The position numbers and the translations under genes are program-made. The notes below the pieces were generated by a model that was not told where the DNA came from, made no database searches, and saw only the letters and a program-made list of their open reading frames with translations. From an uncultured Eubacteriales bacterium (GTDB lineage: Bacteria > Bacillota > Clostridia > Oscillospirales > UBA644): DNA of 31,424 bases. The first letter of the stretch is position 1. The number at the start of each line of letters is the position of its first letter. Shown here piece after piece: positions 8,682 to 15,716 of the stretch. The stretch spans positions 1 through 31,424 of the forward strand of contig URFZ01000018.1 in assembly GCA_900547165.1 (NCBI GenBank). Direction: 5' to 3'.

Positions 8682-9632
8682 TCAGCCGGGAACGTTATCT
8701 TTCATAAAGGCTTTTATCGTGTCAAAATCCTTTATTCCCGTCGTTGCGCCTTTTGCGCTGACGCAGAAAGTGCCGACAGCGTTTGCGAACGCACCGCATT
8801 CGGAGAATGTCATTCCCTTTGCAAGACCCGTTATAAAGCCTGCGCAAAAACTGTCGCCCGCACCCGTGGTATCAACGACCGGTGCGCCTGTATAAGTCGG
8901 AAGCAAAACGGGTGCCACATCTTTGCTTTCACGCAGATAGCAACCGTGTTTTCCGTTTTTGACGGCAACCTGTTTTACGCCTTTTGAGAAGAAGAAATCG
9001 GCTATTGCGTCAAGGTCTCTTGTGCCCGCAAGTTCCGCCGCCTCGTCAATGGAGGGAAGGAACACGTCGATATACGGCATACAGGGTTCGAGAACTTTCA
9101 TCCATCTGCCCTGCGAATCCCATGCGGTGTCAAGCACGGTCATCTTACCCATTTCTTTGCACTTTTTGAGAACTTCCGCACACGGCTTGCCGTCAAAGGA
9201 ATCCATAAGCATGGTGCCTGCGACAAAAACTATTCTCGAATCGGCTATAACGTCCCAATTCACGTCGTCAAGTCCGAAAGTTCCGTTTGCTCCGACGCAA
9301 TGCAGAAACGTTCTCTCGCCCGAAGAAGCGGAAAGAACTATGGAAGCGGAAGTCTGCACGTTTTCGTCAACGGCTATACCGTCAACGCCGACGCCGTATT
9401 CCACAAGCGCGTTTTTCAGAAAACTTCCGAAACTGTCGTTTCCTATTTTTCCGAGAACCGCGGTCTTTATGCCTATTTTTGCCATATCTATGCCCGCGCT
9501 CATCGCGCAGCCGCCGGTAAACGTTTCTATCCCGTTTATTCTTTCAAGAAGACCGGGAGCGGGAATTTTGTCAACGGGTTTTGCGATAACGTCGGCAACA
9601 AGAATGCCTATACAAGCAACGTCATATTTCAC
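8682..9632 (-). CDS. PfkB-family sugar kinase
   Basis: This 316-residue protein fits the ribokinase/PfkB family, which phosphorylates sugars, nucleosides or sugar acids with ATP. The N-terminal glycine-rich region with TFTGGCAMSAG and the C-terminal anion-hole signature DTTGAGDSFCAGF, with its catalytic Asp, are both present. I chose GTG at 9632 because GAGGAGG lies 7 bases upstream and because the protein then opens with VKYDVACIGILVAD, as relatives do. The in-frame extension to 9707 lies inside the upstream deacetylase gene. Its GTG overlaps the deacetylase stop as GTGA (9632-9629), which indicates coupled translation. In context it likely phosphorylates the sugar freed by the deacetylase or the aldolase step (inference). 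Confidence 0.9.
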   Translation of the reverse strand: MKYDVACIGILVADVIAKPVDKIPAPGLLERINGIETFTGGCAMSAGIDMAKIGIKTAVLGKIGNDSFGSFLKNALVEYGVGVDGIAVDENVQTSASIVLSASSGERTFLHCVGANGTFGLDDVNWDVIADSRIVFVAGTMLMDSFDGKPCAEVLKKCKEMGKMTVLDTAWDSQGRWMKVLEPCMPYIDVFLPSIDEAAELAGTRDLDAIADFFFSKGVKQVAVKNGKHGCYLRESKDVAPVLLPTYTGAPVVDTTGAGDSFCAGFITGLAKGMTFSECGAFANAVGTFCVSAKGATTGIKDFDTIKAFMKDNVPG

Positions 9633-10333
9633 GGCAATAACCTCCTCGGCTGAACTTTGGGATAAACAAACGCCTGCGTGAACGCTTCGGCATAAGCGAC
9701 GCCGCACTGGAAGCCTCTGTATTTGGCTATCGTGCGAACAAAATCCGCAAAGTCTATGTTGTCATGCTCTCTCATCCATTTGAGCTGGCTCTCGTGGCAT
9801 TCGAGCATTTCCATTTTCAATTCCATAACGTCGGTGACGTCCACATATTCGGTCGGAACAAAGCCGTGACCGCCGAGATTATCCATATAATAAAGCGGGG
9901 TGACTTTGGAAGCTTTTCCGAGTTCGGGCATATAATGCGGGCAGGACGCGGCAAAACAAGCGTCAAACACAAGTTTTGATACCGCAACGTGGTCGCACAT
10001 ATAGTCGGTCGGTGCGTGAGTTATGATAAGGTCGGGATCGGCGTCGCGGATTATCTTTATCGCCTTGTTTCTCTGCTCCATATCATAGCCGTTCGCAAGC
10101 AGGTCGCCGATGTCGCCGTTGATAACTTTGATTCCGGCAAGCGAACCCGCTTTTTCGGCTTCCGCCGCACGGATAAGTCTGAGTTCGTCGGGCATGATGA
10201 CTTCATGTCCCATATTACCGTTGCAGAAATGGCAAACGGTTACATTGTCGCCTCTCTGAACGCATCTGATAAGCGTTCCGACGCAGTTTATCTCCACGTC
10301 GTCCGGGTGACAGCCTATTGCAAGAATATTCAT
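9629..10333 (-). CDS. PIG-L/LmbE-family zinc deacetylase
   Basis: This protein of about 234 residues matches the PIG-L family (GlcNAc-PI deacetylase, BshB, MshB), which removes N-acetyl groups from GlcNAc-containing compounds or small amides. The zinc motif HPDDVE lies at residues 9-14, a THAPTDYMCDH segment in the middle supplies the third histidine, and no signal peptide is present, so it acts in the cytosol. I chose ATG at 10333, with AAAGG 7 bases upstream, over the ATG five codons earlier. The stop overlaps the kinase start. Together with a lyase, kinase and NagB-like protein, it supports processing of an N-acetylated sugar. The exact substrate is unknown. Confidence 0.87.
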   Translation of the reverse strand: MNILAIGCHPDDVEINCVGTLIRCVQRGDNVTVCHFCNGNMGHEVIMPDELRLIRAAEAEKAGSLAGIKVINGDIGDLLANGYDMEQRNKAIKIIRDADPDLIITHAPTDYMCDHVAVSKLVFDACFAASCPHYMPELGKASKVTPLYYMDNLGGHGFVPTEYVDVTDVMELKMEMLECHESQLKWMREHDNIDFADFVRTIAKYRGFQCGVAYAEAFTQAFVYPKVQPRRLLP

Positions 10334-10364
10334 ACTTTCGCCTTTCATTCCCGCTTTAACGGGT

Positions 10365-11783
10365 TTACCGTATGTCCGAAACGGTCAAGTCGGACAAAAC
10401 AAGTTTATTATTTTCTTCTTTTACGTTTATAAAAGCCGCATAGTTTTTATCGCTGTCGATATGAAAACTCATTTTCATTCGACCGTCAGAGTCCGTGAAC
10501 AGCATACCGTGACCGCCGCTTTCCGCACCGTAACAGGAAGAATAAAGAATACTGTCAAACAGCCAGTCGCCGTCTATGCCGTTCTTGCTGCGAATAACAT
10601 TGACGCAGTAGCCGTAATCGTCATCATATGTAGACCAGAGCGAAAGCAGGTCTCCGTTTGCCGCGGTATAGATAAAGCAGCCGTCGGTAACACCGCCCGT
10701 GCTGAAAACATCTTTCGGCTCGGAAACAAGAGTTTTCAGATCCGAAGAAAGTTTTGCGCAGGCAAATTTGCCGCCCTCGCCGTCGGTCGAAGTCCATTCG
10801 TGAACAAAGAAAAGCCACGGCTGTCCTTCGTCATCTACATACAGCGTTCCGTCTATACAATCCCAAGTATCAGGGGTTATCAGACCGTCGGACCAACGCG
10901 TAAACGGACCTTCCGGAGTTTCGGCGCGAAGAATGACCGTTCCTCTGCCGTCGTACTTGTGCGTGCCGTCCGAGCCGCCTCTTTCCGAAGAATTGTATGT
11001 GGTTATCGCATAATACGCGTCGCCGTATTTGTAGACCTCGGGAGCCCAGCATTGCTGTTCGTAATCGGGAAGAATCTCGCTGATACGGTTCCAATCCACC
11101 ATGGAATAAGGTCCCGTCCATTCCCCGTTTATGTCGCCCGATGTATTTTTGTAATACTGCCAGCCCGTTCCGTACATATAATATACGCCGTTCTCCGAAA
11201 GAATGAACGGGTCGCGTATCTCGCAGACGGTCTTCTGCAAAAACGGGTTTATAACAACAGGATAAATATCTTTCAACGAAACAAAACATTCGTCTCCGTT
11301 ATCCTGCTGCGACAGCGTTATACGGCGAAGTTTTCCGACAGAGTTATTGCCGAGTTTTGAAACGGGAAAGAAGAAAACGCCGCTCTGTCCCGGTTCAAGT
11401 TCCGTGTAACACTTCGTTGTCACGTTTGTAAGACTTACGGACATACTGACCGTAATGTCTTTCAGGGTATAATCGTTTTCGTTTGTGATCTCAAATGCGA
11501 TGTGCGTAAAATCCGAACCGACACAGCCAAGGTCAAACACCGACGAGGGAAATCCGTATCTGTTCGCGGCATTGAAATATATCCTGCCTGCGGAATACGT
11601 CCCTGCGTTTTTCTTGTTTGAAGCGTTGACTTTTTCGAAAATGTCCTCCGAAATTCCGTTCGGCAGAAACGAGCCCTTGTAAACGGATTTTTCGGGAACA
11701 TCTTTGCGGACAACGCCGCAACCGGTTATCGGCACAAACGTTGCAAGACACAGCGTAAGCAACAATATCCTTTTGAAATTCAT
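10365..11783 (-). CDS. GH43-family glycoside hydrolase, lipoprotein
   Basis: This 472-residue protein starts with a lipoprotein signal (hydrophobic stretch then ITGC, Cys22), so it should be anchored outside the cell. Residues about 60-180 form a beta-rich accessory domain. The five-bladed GH43 catalytic domain follows: IRDPF with base D191, CWAPEVYKYGDAYY (246-258), CIDGTLYVDDEG with the pKa-tuning D311, VTDGCFIY near 365-372 where many GH43 enzymes have the EGP acid motif, and ESGGHGM (421-427). GH43 enzymes usually release arabinose, xylose or galactose units. The TDG form of the acid motif may be a subfamily trait or may alter catalysis. It starts 2 bases after the aldo/keto reductase stop, within the catabolic unit. 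Confidence 0.88.
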   Translation of the reverse strand: MNFKRILLLTLCLATFVPITGCGVVRKDVPEKSVYKGSFLPNGISEDIFEKVNASNKKNAGTYSAGRIYFNAANRYGFPSSVFDLGCVGSDFTHIAFEITNENDYTLKDITVSMSVSLTNVTTKCYTELEPGQSGVFFFPVSKLGNNSVGKLRRITLSQQDNGDECFVSLKDIYPVVINPFLQKTVCEIRDPFILSENGVYYMYGTGWQYYKNTSGDINGEWTGPYSMVDWNRISEILPDYEQQCWAPEVYKYGDAYYAITTYNSSERGGSDGTHKYDGRGTVILRAETPEGPFTRWSDGLITPDTWDCIDGTLYVDDEGQPWLFFVHEWTSTDGEGGKFACAKLSSDLKTLVSEPKDVFSTGGVTDGCFIYTAANGDLLSLWSTYDDDYGYCVNVIRSKNGIDGDWLFDSILYSSCYGAESGGHGMLFTDSDGRMKMSFHIDSDKNYAAFINVKEENNKLVLSDLTVSDIR

Positions 11784-11785
11784 AA

Positions 11786-12730
11786 TTACTTATTCCAAAG
11801 CCACGGTTTCAGAATGTCGGGATTGATATCGCCGAACATATCGAGGATTTTTTCTCTTGCCGAAGCGGAAAGTGCGGGAGCGTTGGCAAGTTCAAGGTTC
11901 TGTCTGACCTGATCGGGGTTTTCCGCACCGAGAACAAGAGAGTTTACGCCGGCAAGGTCACGCATAAACGTTATTGCGACCTGCGCCACGGAAAGTCCCT
12001 CTTCTTTTGCAAGAGCATGAAGTCTTCTGAGCGGCTCTTTTGCCTGCGAAAGCAGTCCCGTTTCGGGAAGTGTTTCGGGATCACGGAAGAAAAGTCCCTG
12101 TAAAAATACGCTTCTGATAAAGACGATAACGCCTTTTTCTTTCAGTTTGTCTATACCGCCGTGAAGCACGTTTTGTGTGTCCATCATGTTAAGAGGTATC
12201 TGAACCGCTTCGTAGAGATCGTTTGCAAGAACGTCCTTTACATAAGTGCAGCCGTTAAGAGAAACGCCCACACGGTCAACCATTTTTTCCGCTTTCAACG
12301 CTTCAAGTTCACGGGGAAGCACGTCGCCGTAATCAAACAGTTCGCTTTCGCGGTGAAGCATGAGAATGGGAAGCGAATCATAGCCGAGTCTTTCGAGAGA
12401 GGTCTCGACCTGCGTGCGCAGATTTTTTCTGACATCGGATATGGGAGCAACTTTCGTATGGTCGTTCTCAATCTTGAATTTTGTAACTATCGTGGGTTTT
12501 TTGCCCTTATACTGCTTGAAGAATTTTCCTACAACTTCTTCGCTCGTTCCGTAGTCGGACGAGGTGTCGATAACGGAAATTCCGCCGTCAACAGCGGTTT
12601 GAAGAAGTTCAAAAGCCTTTTCTTCCGTCGGTTTGCCGCCCGCATTGTTTATACCGTAGTCCATACCGAGCTGAACGGTACCGAGCGAAAGCGCGGAAAT
12701 TTCAAGGCCTTTCAAAGTCTCGTATTTCAT
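11786..12730 (-). CDS. Aldo/keto reductase
   Basis: This 314-residue cytosolic protein has the usual AKR length and the complete catalytic tetrad: D55 and Y60 in DTSSDYGTSE, K84 in IVTKF, and H126 in LMLHRESE. The family reduces carbonyls or oxidises sugar alcohols with NADP(H). The C-terminal LVLGAENPDQVRQN matches the cofactor-binding region. It lies between a Gfo/Idh oxidoreductase and the GH43 lipoprotein in the same unit, and is probably one of the redox steps on the released sugar. A perfect 12-base-pair hairpin lies just upstream. Confidence 0.92.
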   Translation of the reverse strand: MKYETLKGLEISALSLGTVQLGMDYGINNAGGKPTEEKAFELLQTAVDGGISVIDTSSDYGTSEEVVGKFFKQYKGKKPTIVTKFKIENDHTKVAPISDVRKNLRTQVETSLERLGYDSLPILMLHRESELFDYGDVLPRELEALKAEKMVDRVGVSLNGCTYVKDVLANDLYEAVQIPLNMMDTQNVLHGGIDKLKEKGVIVFIRSVFLQGLFFRDPETLPETGLLSQAKEPLRRLHALAKEEGLSVAQVAITFMRDLAGVNSLVLGAENPDQVRQNLELANAPALSASAREKILDMFGDINPDILKPWLWNK

Positions 12731-12759
12731 ATAAAACCAACCTTACAAATTTTTCGAGA

Positions 12760-12789
12760 GGGAAAAGTCTTATTGTAAAGACTTTTCCC
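12760..12789 (-). other. Intergenic hairpin without U-tract
   Basis: A perfect 12-base-pair stem (12760-12771 with 12778-12789) and a 6-base loop lie in the 70-base gap between an oxidoreductase gene and the aldo/keto reductase gene. On the minus-strand transcript no U run follows it, so it looks like an RNA stability or processing element rather than a terminator. Confidence 0.7.
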
Positions 12790-12800
12790 CGCAATTATTC

Positions 12801-13808
12801 TTATTTCTCCACTTCGCTTATCATATCGAGAAGGATCTTGTCTTTCTCAAATGTATAGACAGGCTCTTTGCCCTCTTTTACATACGCGAAGAACGCTTTT
12901 ATCTCGTTCAGATATGCGTTTTCAACGACGAACGAAGCGTATTCGCTTCTGTTCTCGGCGTTGTTGCCGTAAATGTCAACGCTTGTAAGTTCGACCTTGT
13001 TCGGGTTTTCAGCCGTCGGGTCTGCGTGCCATTCGCGTATACCTGTTGCGCTTCCGTCCCAGGAAAGGAAGAAGTTTTCGCCGTATACTTCAAAGTCTCT
13101 TTCGGTCTTCGGAGTTACAACATCGCAAACAAAAACGCCCTTGTTGCCGTTTTCGTGTTCCATCATGATGTAAACGTTGTCGTTGAAAGCAATGTCAAGG
13201 TCGGTGTTCTTCGATTTCATCGCGGAGAACTTTTTAACGGGTCCGAAGATGTCAAGAATCCACGGCATATCTATTGCCATGATCTCACGGCAGCCGTTCG
13301 TTCTCGGATTCGCATAGAAAACTTTTCTGTAATCTTCCCACGGGTGCCAGTTCGGAAGATACTGACCGATATGATAAATATAGTTGAGTTTGCCCTGTTT
13401 TGCCGCGTCGCAGGCTTTCTTTATGTAAGCGACTTCATCTCTGTAAAGGAACGTCGAAGAAAGGAAGAGTTTGACGCCCTTTTCTCTTGCGGCTGCAATA
13501 TTTTCCTCGTAACCGTCGGCAACGAGGTTGATCTCCGTGAAGACGTGAAGACCGTATTTGATGCACTCTTTGATGATGGGGTTGTGCGAAAGCGGACCTG
13601 TGCTGATGAAGATGCAGGAAACCTCGGGTTCCGCCGCAACAAGGTCAGGAATGGACGCGAACGTCTTCATTCCGTATTTTTCCTGACATTCCGCGCATCT
13701 TTCGGGCATCGTGTCAATGCCGAAAACTTCTATCGAACTGTCGTACTGCTTTATAAGACGGGTTCTTCTCTGGCCCATCGAGCCGAGACCGACTACTGCT
13801 ACTTTCAT
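12801..13808 (-). CDS. Gfo/Idh/MocA-family oxidoreductase lacking the usual EKP motif
   Basis: This 335-residue protein has the N-terminal Rossmann motif VVGLGSMG (residues 5-12) and the C-terminal alpha/beta domain of the family, which oxidises or reduces sugars and cyclitols with NAD(P). The position of the conserved EKP, whose Lys is catalytic in most members, reads TEINL here. A GQYLPNWHPWEDYR segment in the middle resembles a subgroup that I associate, from memory and weakly, with nonulosonic-acid gene clusters. I chose ATG at 13808, with GAGG upstream and MKVAVVG as the natural opening; the in-frame extension to 13907 reads through the gap and into the aldolase gene. It sits between the lyase-like aldolase and the aldo/keto reductase. 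Confidence 0.88.
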   Translation of the reverse strand: MKVAVVGLGSMGQRRTRLIKQYDSSIEVFGIDTMPERCAECQEKYGMKTFASIPDLVAAEPEVSCIFISTGPLSHNPIIKECIKYGLHVFTEINLVADGYEENIAAAREKGVKLFLSSTFLYRDEVAYIKKACDAAKQGKLNYIYHIGQYLPNWHPWEDYRKVFYANPRTNGCREIMAIDMPWILDIFGPVKKFSAMKSKNTDLDIAFNDNVYIMMEHENGNKGVFVCDVVTPKTERDFEVYGENFFLSWDGSATGIREWHADPTAENPNKVELTSVDIYGNNAENRSEYASFVVENAYLNEIKAFFAYVKEGKEPVYTFEKDKILLDMISEVEK

Positions 13809-13842
13809 ATTATATAATACCTCAAAATATAATTTTCTTGTT

Positions 13843-13865
13843 CGGGGAAGCGGAACGCTTCCCCG
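13843..13865. other. GC-rich intergenic hairpin whose T-run is on the plus-strand side
   Basis: A perfect 10-base-pair stem CGGGGAAGCG / CGCTTCCCCG with a GAA loop lies between the aldolase and oxidoreductase genes. On the plus strand it is followed by CTTTTTT, the form of an intrinsic terminator. On the minus strand, in which the genes run, it is followed by AACAAG and preceded by AAAAAA. It might stop antisense transcription or act as an mRNA element. Confidence 0.65.
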
Positions 13866-13878
13866 CTTTTTTAATTGT

Positions 13879-14748
13879 TTACAGATTTTCTTCCGCGGTC
13901 TTTTCAAGAAGTTTCTTTTCGTCCTGCGTAAGTTCTCTGAACGGTTTGCGGCAGCAGCCTACATCAATGCCTGTCGCAACGGTCGTCATATACTTCATTG
14001 CGGGAAGACCTCTGGTCTCGATGATAGCCTGAACGCAGTTGTTTATCTTGCGCTGTTCGGACTGTGCGGTTGCGATGTCGCCCTTATCAAACGCTTCTTT
14101 GATAGCGATGAATTTCTCGGTGCAGTAGTTCATCGAGGTTCCGATACCGCCGTCTGCTCCCGCCATAAGAGCGTAAGCAAAGCACTCGTCCGCGCCGGAG
14201 TAAATGAATGCGCCCGTGTGCTTCTTTATTCTGTCAAGCGTGTAGTAATTGACATCGGTGTATTTAACCGCAACAACACGGTCATCGGAAAGAATGTCCT
14301 TGAACTGTGCAAGAGAAAGTCCTACACCGGTAGTTCCGGGAACATTGTAAATGATAACGGGAAGATCGGAAGCGTCCGCGATAGCGGTGTAGTAGCCCTT
14401 GATCTCACCCGGCTGGAAACCGTGATAGAACGGAGGAACGGAGGCGATGGCGTCAGCGCCCGCTTTTTTGGCGTGAGCCGCAAGGTCGCAGGCGATGCCC
14501 GTGCCTATTGCTCCGACGTGAGCGACAACCTGTTTGCCGTCCGCAACTTTAACAGCAAGCTCGAGAACCTTTTTTCTCTCTTCCTGAGTCAGAGAGAAGC
14601 ATTCTGCGGAAGAACCGCCGACATAAACGCCGTCAGCGCCCTTGTCAAGAACGTATCTTTCGATTTTTGCGAATGTATCGTAGTCGATACTGCCGTCTTT
14701 GTTGAATGTGGTAAACAGAGGTACCAGAATGTCAGCCTTTTTGCTCAT
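13879..14748 (-). CDS. DapA/NanA-family aldolase, N-acetylneuraminate-lyase-like
   Basis: This 289-residue TIM-barrel protein has the family size. The Schiff-base lysine is K162 in VVAVKYTD, the partner tyrosine Y134 is in YNVPG, and the carboxylate loop is GGSSAEC (44-50). The stretches SGADECF, AGADGGIGTSMN and CRKPF follow the pattern of E. coli NanA (AGADGGIGSTYN, CRKPF) more than that of dihydrodipicolinate synthase. NanA-type enzymes split sialic acid into N-acetylmannosamine and pyruvate. I chose ATG at 14748 (SD AGAAGGA, 8 bases) over the upstream in-frame start at 14790. Placement among deacetylase, kinase and NagB-like genes supports a catabolic lyase, but the actual keto-acid sugar is unknown because no sialidase, NanE or NanK is recognisable. 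Confidence 0.88.
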   Translation of the reverse strand: MSKKADILVPLFTTFNKDGSIDYDTFAKIERYVLDKGADGVYVGGSSAECFSLTQEERKKVLELAVKVADGKQVVAHVGAIGTGIACDLAAHAKKAGADAIASVPPFYHGFQPGEIKGYYTAIADASDLPVIIYNVPGTTGVGLSLAQFKDILSDDRVVAVKYTDVNYYTLDRIKKHTGAFIYSGADECFAYALMAGADGGIGTSMNYCTEKFIAIKEAFDKGDIATAQSEQRKINNCVQAIIETRGLPAMKYMTTVATGIDVGCCRKPFRELTQDEKKLLEKTAEENL

Positions 14749-14808
14749 AATAAAAGTCCTTCTTTTTATATAAATAAATTTTAATAGCATTTTTACGGGA
14801 TTTTTCCC

Positions 14809-15240
14809 TTATTTTCTTTTTGTAATGGTCAGTTTGCAGCGCGCATGATCGACTTCGGACATATCGTAATCATAATCAAGTCCGAGAGGTTCGACAACAC
14901 GGCGATAAAGCAAATCGCAATGTTTGCAATAATCGGGATAGGGCGTTATGCGTTTGCAATCAAGCAATCTGCCTTTCGAGGGGCAATGGAACATTTCTAT
15001 CGTGAAAGTGTCTCCGTCAAGCGTCATGCGGAAATCCGCCGCCTCTTCACTCAAAGACTTTGCCCAATAATTGTAACAGCCCTCTATGCCGTCTTTTTCA
15101 ACGCAAGCGCCGAGCCTTTCTTTGACATAATTGTCCGAGATATGCTCCCAATACGTTCTTATCGCGTCTTTGCCGCCTTTTTTCTCGATGAACTTGAACA
15201 GTTCGCTGTAAGAATAGATGAATTCGGTGCAAGAAATCAT
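14809..15240 (-). CDS. Unknown small cytosolic protein, paralogue of its neighbour (member A)
   Basis: I do not recognise this 143-residue protein with confidence. It has no signal peptide or membrane helix. Visible marks are GGKDAIRTYW near residue 22, FHCPSKGRL in the middle, the cysteine pair YCKHC, EPLGLDYDYD, and a terminal strand CKLTITKR. The order GG-DA, strand-CP, LG-YDY matches the next gene upstream, so the two look like a diverged duplicate pair. The CP-plus-CxxC pattern faintly recalls the L-2-amino-thiazoline-4-carboxylate hydrolase-like family, which is only a guess. Its ATG overlaps the partner stop as ATGA (15240-15237), with GGGAGG seven bases upstream, which suggests coupled, perhaps equimolar, synthesis. 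Confidence 0.85.
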   Translation of the reverse strand: MISCTEFIYSYSELFKFIEKKGGKDAIRTYWEHISDNYVKERLGACVEKDGIEGCYNYWAKSLSEEAADFRMTLDGDTFTIEMFHCPSKGRLLDCKRITPYPDYCKHCDLLYRRVVEPLGLDYDYDMSEVDHARCKLTITKRK

Positions 15241-15686
15241 TTCGACACCTCCCTGAATTCAAACGAGGTCTTTCCCGTTTTTCTGTCGTAATCACCCATG
15301 ACGAACTCAAATCCGCAGGTCTTCGCCCACTCTTCGTATACGACGGTCGTGGTCATATAGTACCAAGGCGAATGGTCGTGACCAATCGAGGTCATGTACT
15401 TTATTGCGGGGCAATACTCGACTTTAACTTTAAGACATCCGTCCGAAAGTTCTGTCGAAAGCGCCTCGGGTTCTTCCTCCGCTTCATATATTTTCTTGAA
15501 ATAATCTTCAAGCTCGGGAAGCGTCATTTTCGGGTAATAGGCTTTTGCGAACGTCGTCAGATATTCTTTGACGGCATCGTCTCCGCCGAAATGTTCCCCG
15601 ATATAGGTGATTCCGAGGTCGAGCGTAACGTGAAAGTCCTTGTGCAGGTACTTGTTGTCGCTCGCCTTTCTTTCCATTTGCAGCAT
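15237..15686 (-). CDS. Unknown small cytosolic protein, paralogue of its neighbour (member B)
   Basis: This 149-residue protein has no signal peptide and no family I can name. It shares the arrangement of the next gene: GGDDAVKEY near residue 34, an acidic helical middle, VKVEYCPAIKYM, a GHDHSPWYY histidine segment where the partner has YCKHC, then CGFEF and a closing strand. The start ATG at 15686 has CGGAG 9 bases upstream; the TTG at 15695 would overlap that site and is less likely. It lies 30 bases after the DUF4091 lipoprotein and overlaps member A by 4 bases. The pair may form a heterodimer; this is inference from coupling and similarity. Confidence 0.82.
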   Translation of the reverse strand: MLQMERKASDNKYLHKDFHVTLDLGITYIGEHFGGDDAVKEYLTTFAKAYYPKMTLPELEDYFKKIYEAEEEPEALSTELSDGCLKVKVEYCPAIKYMTSIGHDHSPWYYMTTTVVYEEWAKTCGFEFVMGDYDRKTGKTSFEFREVSK

Positions 15687-15716
15687 TTTTCTCAACTCCG
15701 TTTATTTTGTCTCCCG

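Noticed and set aside
13809..13907. Long N-terminal extension of the oxidoreductase gene
   Set aside because: The extra 33 residues are basic and read through the intergenic hairpin and into the aldolase gene; the family opens at MKVAVVG with its own ribosome site.
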